Shown piece after piece: positions 23,802 through 32,254 of a stretch of DNA of 64,000 nt; the stretch's first letter is position 1, and every line of letters begins with the position of its first letter. The position numbers were made by a program, and so were the translations under genes. Source of the stretch: Colocasia esculenta (lineage: Eukaryota; Streptophyta; Magnoliopsida; Alismatales; Araceae); assembly GCA_014218235.1 (NCBI GenBank), contig CM024759.1, positions 8,076,712 through 8,140,711 of the forward strand. The letters are read 5' to 3'. The notes under the pieces were generated by a model. The model saw nothing but the letters and a program-made list of their open reading frames with translations, had not been told where the DNA came from and searched no databases.

Positions 23802-24761
23802 AGCCCGTAATTTGCCTTGCTTGCACTGACCTTCACAAGACCCAGTTCCCTTTTCAAGTTCCTTTCACATAGGACATTCTGAAATTGGTGGTTTTTATTA
23901 CCACATCGCAGACAAGCACCTAGCTTCCTCCAACACTCCTCGGATCTATTGCCCATTTTGCCACAATACTTACAAGATTCATTTTTTTTTGCCTTTGTAC
24001 ACAACTCCTTTCAACTTTTTGTTACCTTGTGGTTCCATCATGCCTTTAGATTTCCTTTTCCCAACATCTGATTTATGGTTTCCAAACCCGAGTACAGGTT
24101 CCTTCTTGTTAAACCTCTATCTTGCCATCCTGATATTATTAGTTATTTCAGTAGCATCCTCACATAGTTGGGCCTTCTTAATTATTTTAGAGTAATTCTC
24201 AATATCCAAATGCACTAGTTGACTAATATATTGAGGTCGTAGTCCATTAAGAAATTTCTTGGCTCTCATTTTCTCGATAATGATGAGATGAGGTGCATAA
24301 TTAGATACCTGAGCAAATTGAGATTCATATTCTACCACCGACAAATCTCTTTGTTTCAACATTGAAAATTCTATAGCCTTCTTCTCCTTAACCCTCTCAG
24401 AAAAGAACTTGATATTGAAATGTTGTAAGTCAATGCAAGTCAACAGTTGGGTTGGTAACATAGCTTCCATAGATTCCCACCATGCTCTCGCATCCTTTTA
24501 TAGTTGAAAAGTAGCTAATAATACTTTCTCTTCGTCAGAGCATTGCATCACTCTAAAAATTCTTTGCATTTCCTTTACCCAATGATCTACTTCATCTAGA
24601 TTTGGAGACCCTACAAAACGAGGAGGATCCTTACCTTTAAAGTTTTGATGTAACTCTCATGTCCCTTGATTTCAACCACCTTGGGCCAATTGTTGCAGGG
24701 CTTGAGTCAACCCTTGTACAGTTCTTTGCATTTCTGTCCATTGTGTATTTTCAGCTTCCAT
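23802..24761 (-). pseudogene. gag with zinc knuckles, gypsy F
   Basis: The likely start is the ATG at 24761 on the minus strand. The gag core (24117-24470) has VVEYESQFAQVSNYAPHL and KKFLNGLRP. Two CCHC knuckles lie at about 23880-23990 (CKYCGKMGNRSEECW, then CLRCGNKNHQ) with the last part frameshifted. In-frame TGA codons soon after the start and frame breaks near 24110 disable it. Gag would encapsidate element RNA. Confidence 0.85.
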
Positions 24762-25062
24762 GATAGAAATTCTTCCCTACACAATCCAAGAATCCGATAT
24801 TGATACCATAGTCATTTAAATCAAAATTCCAAGTAGGGACACATAGACAATTAATAAAGTTATCCTCATCTCATTAAAACATCTTATACTTGATCATACA
24901 TTGCCACAAAATGTTTCAACACTCTGCTTGTGTCAGAAAAAAGTTAACAGACTACTTCTATAATTTTTTTTTTTACAACTGACATCCCATGACTACTTTT
25001 TTATCCACTACTATACATGTGTATTTACATCTTGTACACTTATCTACAATACTATTGTCTTT

Positions 25063-25422
25063 TTAGTTGCTTGGGTTATCCGATTCCACTTCTGGGTCTA
25101 TAACTGACCCCTCAGACTCTTCATGTGGTACATCTTGATCATGATATATTTCGTGAGTGACTTCACGAACTGCATCCCAACACTTCTCAGCTCGATTTAG
25201 TATCATTTCTTGTGTTATTGTAAGCTAATCTAGTAATTCTTGAATTACAGTGACACATTCAAGAACTTGAGTTCCATCTATTGCTCGTCCATAACTTTCT
25301 AATTTCGTAACCCAATCCTTAATCAAGGAATGGAGAGCTCCTTGGTCACAGCTGTATTCTTTCCCATCCATACGCCATGCTTGCAGAATTTCAAGCAACT
25401 GGTCCCTAGCATGTCCAACCAT
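25063..25422 (-). pseudogene. Upstream reading frame between primer site and gag, gypsy F
   Basis: On the minus strand a 119-codon frame runs from ATG at 25422 (MVGHARDQ...) to TAA at 25063, broken once by TAG at 25225-25227. It lies between the primer site and gag, in the same place as 30074-30421 of element H. The two align along their length, best at the end: AEKCWDAVREVTHEIYHD here against FEGYWEAMTDAARELYHG in H, then SVIDPEVE against EVVIDLTR. Both starts are preceded by AATTATTTCAG, a splice-acceptor-like string. The predicted protein is mostly helical with an acidic C-terminus. I know no domain that fits. A frame extension to an ATG at 25443 reads through the acceptor-like string. Confidence 0.7.
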
Positions 25423-25556
25423 TATGCTGAAATAATTGAACATGAGAATTTATATAAATTAGATCTATAAAATCTCCTAATTTGTCACACAATCCCACCC
25501 CACAGGTTATCTTCAAGACCTTAGGTGGTAACCCTAGGATGGACTACTTGCCAAAC

Positions 25557-25573
25557 CGTTGCTCTGATACCAC
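25557..25573 (-). other. Primer binding site, gypsy F
   Basis: On the minus strand TGGTATCAGAGCAACGG lies 6 bp after the LTR end, in the plant methionine-tRNA style. Confidence 0.88.
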
Positions 25574-25579
25574 TCAATC

Positions 25580-27086
25580 TGTGACGCCCTGAGTGCAGCG
25601 GAAAAACCCGGGTGCACACAAATGTCATTGATTAAGAGAAACAACTTGTGGGTAGAAGGAAAACATGACATTATATTTACATATGATAGTCTTATGTTAC
25701 ATCGTCAAAGTACTTTACTTAGTAGTTACCAAGTAACTATACAATAAAAGAAAAAAAAAGTATAAACATGGTTCCTCTGATCTACTTTTCAGTTCCTTGT
25801 TCACCCTCTTCCTTATCAGTCTTGCTAGAACCTGGAAAGGTGTTGTAATCATATCATGAGCTAATTGCCCAATAGGTAAGTTCACACTGCCCGGGTTTAA
25901 GTGATTACCACATTAAAATAATGGTACATAGACTTGATGAACAAGTACACTGAAAATTGACATGGTAATGAGAGAGTATATCAAGCTTAATTAGAACACC
26001 TTGAATCATGTGTTGCAAGAATGTCACTTCAAGGATGTTAGGCATGTATTATTAAGTAAAGGATTAAATTAGAAACAAGAAGAGTTAAGTAAAACAAGTT
26101 TACAAGGGTAAATTCTCATGAAGTGAGAAATTTCCATGTATCGAATAACTAGATATTGATCACCAAGTACTCACATGCACGTTATCTGAAGCCAGATGTC
26201 TAGTAAATTTAACATGTCCTTTAGGTGCAATGGCACACCAGACCATTCACACTCCCATGGGCACAAGTACTTTCGGGTGCTCCTCCCAGGACTAGGTTAG
26301 GGCCCTTAAATTGGCTCAATTCGGCATTGTAAATCCACGAGAGATGCAGAGATCCCAAATTCTAGACATTTCAAGTGAATTTTCAAGAAACATGAGACAA
26401 GATAAAACATGTAAGTGTTGGTCCATGAATACTTTATAATTACCTTTGAGAAGAGTGAATAATTTAACAATTATTTCAAGTACATCTGGAATTTTCATAC
26501 CATAATTCATGTAAGGGTTGCTTCAAGAAAGAATCCTGATTAAAAGGGTGTGTGGACTTGAAACAAGAGTGTGTCGACTTGACTCACTGGGTGTGTCGAC
26601 CTGAGTCACCAGAAACAAGAGTGTGTTGACCTGATTGCAGGGTGTGTCGACCTGACTGAAAAGTTAGGTTGACTTGAGTGCAAGGTGTGTTGACCTGGGT
26701 ACAGAGTGTGTTGACTTAAGACAACATAGGTTGACCTGATAACAAAGATAGGTCAACTTGAGTATAGAGTGTGTCAACCTGTTGGAAGTGTGTCGACACA
26801 CTGATGGGTGTGTGTCGACACACTCTTTAAATGCCTTACTGGAACCCAGCTTGTGTCAACACCCTGACCAAGATGTGTCGACTTGCTGTGGCTTTTCAGA
26901 ATCTACTAATAAAAAGAGATTGGTCTTAACATGATTTAACCTTATGTCTTCTAAAAAACAACATGCTACAAATATCAATATCAAGGTTTGGAATAATAAT
27001 GATGAACTCTAATTTTACAAGAAATTACAAAGGTCTACGATAGTACCAAGAGAAATTACATAAGTATATATGAATGACCCAGAATT
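25580..27086 (-). repeat. 5' LTR of gypsy F
   Basis: On the minus strand it ends GGGCGTCACA before the primer site. The outer limit is taken as the junction with copia G at 27086, because copia inserted here (bases before it: GAATT). No TGTAA start is certain, so the outer part may lie beyond G. It carries a GTCGAC core array and an AGTCCTGGGAGGAGCACCC block shared with LTR H. Confidence 0.75.
26552..26882. repeat. GTCGAC-like cores phased at ~21 bp, LTR F
   Basis: Cores (GTCGAC, GTTGAC, GTCAAC; the first is GTGGAC) start at 26552, 26573, 26595, 26625, 26646, 26668, 26689, 26710, 26730, 26752, 26773, 26792, 26814, 26855 and 26877. Steps are 21, 22, 30, 21, 22, 21, 21, 20, 22, 21, 19, 22, 41 and 22 bp. 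The sequence between cores is only partly conserved, so this is not a simple tandem repeat. Confidence 0.9.
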
Positions 27087-27228
27087 TGTTGGGTTCTCAT
27101 GTGTGATGTTTGTGCTTACATGTTTTTGATGATGAACAATATTAATTGATGTTCTGTGAATGATTGAAACATGATGACAGTGACAAAGTCAAACAAGTGA
27201 TAACTGTCAAGAACATGCTTTTATTGAT

Positions 27229-27233
27229 CATCT
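27229..27233. repeat. Left target site duplication of element H
   Basis: CATCT abuts the TGTAACGCC start of the LTR and is repeated at 37851-37855. Confidence 0.93.
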
Positions 27234-27900
27234 TGTAACGCCCCAGAAAATTTAATTAATGAGAAAATAGAAGTAATTGAGTTAAAATACCTTAGGGTTA
27301 TTATTAAAATGTGATAATTATATGATAGACATAGTTAGGGGTAATGAATATTATCCCAGTGTCGCACCTCGAAATGCGTGCCTCCACAGGGTGAAACCGG
27401 AAAACGACGTCGAAATAAAAATCTGAGAACATCATAATTTCTAGAAAAATGTGGAGAAATTTAATATGTAATCATATGAATTTTTCGATGTACGGATTTC
27501 AAGGTATAGTCGACACGACTATTTTTCGGGTGATTTTTCACCTATTGCAAAATAAAATCTAAAAATTAATTAAAAATCACCACAATTAGTAAAATCACCA
27601 TATTAGTCTATGGTTAAAATTTCATGGCATTCCGATATGGTTTAGATATGTTTATTTATGGAACAAGTGGCCAGTCGATTTATGGAGGAATTACGGGAAG
27701 AAATTTTGTGGGATTTTACCATACACACGTGTAAGGGATCAAGGAGGCCAGCACATTTATCTGCACAGTGAACACGTTTGTTACTAATGTGTAAACTTGA
27801 GAAATGTTGCATGGGCTACGTGTAGGGGTGAAAACCAACTTGGTTTTCACCATGACACCTCAAGGGCCCATGTGTTGTTGCATGAAGAATCGGCTGGGCC

Positions 27901-27907
27901 TATAAAA
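27901..27907 (+). promoter_or_regulatory. TATA box, 5' LTR of H
   Basis: GGCCTATAAAAACCCTC is a strong plant TATA context 667 bp into the LTR, at nearly the same depth as in LTR A (654 bp). Confidence 0.7.
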
Positions 27908-28774
27908 ACCCTCCCACAACCTTCGTATACACCTTTCTCCACTCTAGCAGGTGTATGTGTGTTGCAGCAGAGGATACTCCACTGTTAGGCTGTTGAGTTG
28001 AGTGCCAACTCTTCTTGGAAGGGCTTCCACGACAGTTCTGGTTTCATTCCCTCAGAAGGATTGCTGTGGAGTTTATTCTACGTGCAAGTGTGCAATTGCC
28101 TTTCTTTTATTTCTGAGGATTTCTGAAGTTAAGGATCTCATTTCACTTCAATAAGGTAGGATTCTTCTCTTGACTTTTCCAAGTTCTCCTACTACTTTCC
28201 TTGGATCCTCTGGTTAGTGGTATGAAGAACCTTAAGCATGCCATTCTTCCAGACCATTGTGAAATCTGAAAAGTTGATATTGAACATATTGTTGTCAAGG
28301 TTTAGGAATTATGTACATGATAAGAAATCAACCTTACATCATGTCTTACTTGATTCTTAAGTCAATAGTAACCACATGATACTAGCTCTGATTCGTTTGA
28401 ATGAATTTAGAAGTGTTGAATCTATTGTGTAGATTAGATAGAACCTCAACGGTTTTCTATGTTTAGCTAACTGTAGGTGTTGAGAGGTGGTAAGACTCTT
28501 AAGTTAGTTCAATTCATATAAGATCAACGTAGAAGGATGAGGAGAAAAGAGTTCAAAGAAGAGGAACTCCTTATTATCCACGTTGAGCTCACCTTTAGCT
28601 AGAACACCCTTGTAAATTAAGTCCCATGATCTTCAGTTTTCAGATCATGTCTACATGAGTTTTATATTTGAAACCACACTTGTTTAGGGTCCAAATCATG
28701 TTAGGATCATTAGAGCAACTTTATAGAACCATTGGAGGTTGAATGGAATAGCCTTCAGTCAGTTTACACAGCCC

Positions 28775-28950
28775 CTGTCGACAGACGAAGGTCTGCCTGT
28801 CGACAGGAACCCCTGGCCAGAACCCAGAACTTTCAGCCTGAGTGCATCTGTCGACAGATCCATGCTGGCTGTCGACAGATACACACAGAGCTGAAAACCC
28901 AGCTCTGGCAGTGCAGCCCCTGTCGACAGCAGACCAAGGCCTGTCGACAG
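28775..28950. repeat. Six exact CTGTCGACAG palindromes in three pairs, 5' LTR of H
   Basis: Perfect 10 bp palindromes start at 28775, 28797, 28848, 28869, 28920 and 28941, with steps of 22, 51, 21, 51 and 21 bp. A CCAGAACCCA string between pairs one and two has a counterpart in LTR A. Confidence 0.97.
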
Positions 28951-29953
28951 ATCATGACCAAACCTTGTTTCTAGCCTTGTTTTGACCCCGTTCTTTCATG
29001 AAAATCTTACTCTTTTGTTCTACTTGTTAGTATACCTTTAGATTATGTATTTTACTACCAAAACAACCATTTAAACCAGTCAAGTTAACCTTCTTGTCAC
29101 TTTGAGTTATTTCTACAAGTTCCGAACAAAATTGTCCTCGTGAAATTGTTAATTTCTGAAATCAGTGACGGAATCAAGTCCTTTGATTCTCTTGTGCAAA
29201 CCTTGAGTGACTTTGAGTAAAACCTTTGTACTTCCTTGATTCATTACAAAGGTAAGAGTATGGTGATGACAAATTGTGAGTCTTGGACTCAACTAAGAGT
29301 TTATGCTTGGCAAATAAGGGCTAGTCTAGTCCTGGGAGGAGCACCCAAATTCGTTTAAGTGGCCGCGCGGAACGATAAAGGATTAGTGGATGTTTGGCAT
29401 AGCATCATTAAGTGTTTGATTGGTCATCATTTCATGTTATTGTGTGTTCATATGAGTTTAATACAATTCGTGAATGTTACTATGAATCCTTGAATCTTGA
29501 GTTCATTGTTCCATAACTTTGCTATCTAGTGTCAGATAGCAATCTCAGTTTAGTTTGCAAAAGCATGATTACATGTATAACTTCTTGTCACTTACCTTGT
29601 ATCTTGATCTCCTTGATTATAGACTTGAATCCTACTGAGCTAGTTAGCTCACAGAATTCTATTTTTCAGGTAATCCAGATGGAACGAATGTTTAAGGGGA
29701 ATAGTGTGCTGAGTGAACTACCAACCTACAAGGAGCTAATTACGATGGTTTTCTATAGTGTTTAGCATAGTAAATGTGATGTAATAAGTTTCTGTTGACT
29801 TGTTCCTCATGAGATCTAAATGAGGAAACTTTTGTAATAAGACACTTATGAGGTTATCTTTTATGAATGGATATCGTGTCTTTTCCGTGTATGTATGTTA
29901 TATTCTGTCACTTCCGATAAATAGTTTAATTTATTAGGACGTGACAGATTAAT

Positions 29954-29967
29954 TGGTATCAGAGCCT
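29954..29967 (+). other. Primer binding site, element H
   Basis: TGGTATCAGAGCCT lies 7 bp after the LTR end and matches the 3' end of methionine tRNA, as in the other elements. Confidence 0.9.
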
Positions 29968-30073
29968 TAGTTCGATAAACCTAGGGAAAATCAGTGAGAT
30001 GGGGTAGAAACATGGGATTAGTTAGCATGATTTTGTTAATCATGTAAATGCTTAACCTATTAATTATTTCAGA

Positions 30074-30421
30074 ATGGACATGAGTGCTCAGCAAAGGTTG
30101 ATAGCAGCCTTGGAGATGCTCCGTCAGGATATAGAGCTACATGCTCAAACCCAACGTGAAGCCCATGTCCAGATCAAGGAAGAGGTGCTTAACTTGACCG
30201 CGGGTGCATTTCTTGCTGGAAATCCTAGTGCCGCACTAGATGTAATGACCCAAGTCATGTATAGGTTGGACAGTCTCCAGCTGGGGCAAGACATGTTGCT
30301 CCACCAGTTTGAGGGATATTGGGAAGCCATGACGGATGCGGCAAGGGAGCTATACCACGGAGCTGATGAAGTTCAGCAGCCGCAACCTGCTGAAGTTGTC
30401 ATAGATTTGACCCGAAACTAG
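30074..30421 (+). CDS. Extra open reading frame upstream of gag, element H
   Basis: An intact 115-residue frame starts MDMSAQQRLIAALEML and ends VVIDLTRN. ATG follows AATTATTTCAG closely, suggesting splice joining from the LTR leader. It is glutamine- and leucine-rich, probably helical through residues 5-95, with a Pro-rich acidic tail and no Cys. It is separated from gag by 315 bp that look non-coding. An alignable copy sits at the same place in diverged element F, which argues for selection rather than chance. I recognise no domain. Extra frames before gag are known in Tat/Ogre gypsy elements, but I know of none in Tekay-type chromoviruses. The role is unknown; a Gag-accessory or RNA-binding role is only speculation. 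Confidence 0.75.
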   Translation: MDMSAQQRLIAALEMLRQDIELHAQTQREAHVQIKEEVLNLTAGAFLAGNPSAALDVMTQVMYRLDSLQLGQDMLLHQFEGYWEAMTDAARELYHGADEVQQPQPAEVVIDLTRN

Positions 30422-30736
30422 GAGAAGACTTAAACCACTCATCTTTTGTAACCTCTCTTTTTGTATAAATGATGGTTGTATGTACATAACTCCCAAGTGT
30501 ATGGGGAGTGAGAGGCTTAAGGAGTATGTTTTTGTAATGTGGAAAGGTGGGAAGTAGAAGACGGTATTAGTTTTAGTTGCTAATCATGAATGTACATTTT
30601 GATGTAAATATCGATCAATGAATGAAGTGGTGCATTCTATGGATTTGCAACATGTTTATGTGATGAATGCTAGTGGATGGATTGTGAAATTAATGTATGT
30701 TCTATTGGATGTTTCAGATTTTTATCAAATCTTGTC

Positions 30737-32254
30737 ATGGATGGTGGGGATGCCAACTGGAAAAGAATGGAGAATTCAATGCATGATTTGACGCGAGTAA
30801 TGAGAAATGTAGCTAAGAGTAATAGTCATAATGGAGCAAGTCTCTTTAAGGATTTTCGAAGTTTGGATCCTCCAAGATTTGCAGGAAGTACCGACCCAGA
30901 TGAGGCGGAGAATTGGCTGAAGGGTATGGAAAGAATCTTTAATGTAATTCGATGTACTGAAGAAGAGAAGATACGTTTAGCAACATTTCAGTTAGATCGT
31001 GACGCACGAGCATGGTGGGAAACTGTGGAGTCTACTTTGGAAGATCCAAAGCAAGTTGATTGGGAAGAATTTGTTGAGTTGTTTAATGATCAATATTTTT
31101 CTGAGGTAGTTCAAGAAAGGAAAGCTAATGAGTTTGCTAATTTAAAACAACTCAGAATGTCTGTATCGGAATATGAAGCTCAGTTTGCCCGATTGTCAAA
31201 GTATGCCCCTCATTTGATATCGACAGAAAAATTGAAAGCCAGAAGGTTTATGAATGGATTGCGTCCTGTTTTCATTATGCAGCTAACTCCTCATTTGATT
31301 ACCTCATATTCAGAAATGGTTAAAAGGGCCTTAGCACTAGAAGCTGCTAATGATACTGTGGATAAGATCAGGGGAAAGTCTGGGGAAGGATCCTCGGACC
31401 GTAAGAGGAAGTTCGAGGCGGGGAATGCCCCAAAAGTTCAGCAAGCAAATAAGAAGGCAGGGAAGGCTCCGGTTGCAAACAAAGATATATGTAAGCATTG
31501 TCACCGTAGTGGTCATAAGACTGAAAACTGTTGGCGTAGATTGGGTGCATGTCTGAAATGTGGAAGCACTCAACATCGAATTCTGGATTGTCCTATGATT
31601 AAAAATGCGCCAACAAATTCAAATGTTCGAGCAAAGCAGGGCAGACTACAAGCTGTGCAGGAAGTGGAATCAGAATATCCACCAGAAGGCGGACTGATAG
31701 AAGGTACATTACTAGTAAACTCAAGACCCGCATATGTATTATTTGATTCAGGAGCAACACATTCTTTTATCAGTTATGAGTTTGCTAAGTCTTTGGAAGT
31801 GCAATCAGTTCCACTTCTCACGCAACTTGAGGTTGCAACACCTTTAAGTGAGGGTAAGAAACTTAAGGAATATTACCCTAATAGTCAAATCTTAGTCAAG
31901 GACCATAATTTGCCTGGTGATCTAATATGTCTTGAAATGTGGGATTATGATGTGATCCTTGGGATTGATTGGCTATCTAAGTATCATGCAAATTTGGATT
32001 GTCAACTAAAGCAAGTAACCTTTCTAGGAAAGGAAATTACTCCCATAACTTTTGATGAACCTCGCACAAAGAAAATACCTATAATCTCAGCGGTGAAAGC
32101 ATGTAAATTGGTACAAAAAGGTTGTCAAGGATATTTAGTTTCTGTAACCGTGATAAATCAGAATATCTCAGGATTGGAAAGTATTCCAGTGGTAAGGAAT
32201 TTTCTGATGTATTTCCCGAAGAACTTGTTGGTTTACCACCTAGCAGAGAAGTAA
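30737..32254 (+). CDS. Gag and protease polyprotein, element H
   Basis: The start is taken at ATG 30737 (MDGGDANWKR), preceded by TGTTTCAGATT. The frame is open further upstream to 30677. The gag capsid domain (residues about 40-230) has AWW and RRFMNGLRP. Two zinc knuckles follow at about 255-290, CKHCHRSGHKTENC and CLKCGSTQHRILDC. The retropepsin-like protease has VLFDSGATHSFIS (about residue 333) and ILGIDWL near 413. Gag packages RNA and protease matures the polyprotein in cytoplasmic particles. The frame ends in an out-of-frame tail after position ~32190, overlapping the pol frame by 133 bp. All motifs look intact. Confidence 0.93.
   Translation: MDGGDANWKRMENSMHDLTRVMRNVAKSNSHNGASLFKDFRSLDPPRFAGSTDPDEAENWLKGMERIFNVIRCTEEEKIRLATFQLDRDARAWWETVESTLEDPKQVDWEEFVELFNDQYFSEVVQERKANEFANLKQLRMSVSEYEAQFARLSKYAPHLISTEKLKARRFMNGLRPVFIMQLTPHLITSYSEMVKRALALEAANDTVDKIRGKSGEGSSDRKRKFEAGNAPKVQQANKKAGKAPVANKDICKHCHRSGHKTENCWRRLGACLKCGSTQHRILDCPMIKNAPTNSNVRAKQGRLQAVQEVESEYPPEGGLIEGTLLVNSRPAYVLFDSGATHSFISYEFAKSLEVQSVPLLTQLEVATPLSEGKKLKEYYPNSQILVKDHNLPGDLICLEMWDYDVILGIDWLSKYHANLDCQLKQVTFLGKEITPITFDEPRTKKIPIISAVKACKLVQKGCQGYLVSVTVINQNISGLESIPVVRNFLMYFPKNLLVYHLAEK

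Larger units (their letters stand above)
27234..29946 (+). repeat. 5' LTR of element H
   Basis: TGTAACGCCCC...GACGTGACA, 2713 bp, matching 35138-37850. It contains a TATA box at 27901, palindromes at 28775-28950 and an AGTCCTGGGAGGAGCACCC block near 29330. Short open frames inside it (28732-28974, 29529-29765) occur identically in both LTRs and are not credible genes. Confidence 0.96.

Noticed and set aside
28732..28974. 80-residue open frame with Arg/Cys-rich repeats
   Set aside because: It spans the palindrome cluster of LTR H and recurs identically in the 3' LTR. The repeated residues come from the CTGTCGACAG words, not from a protein.
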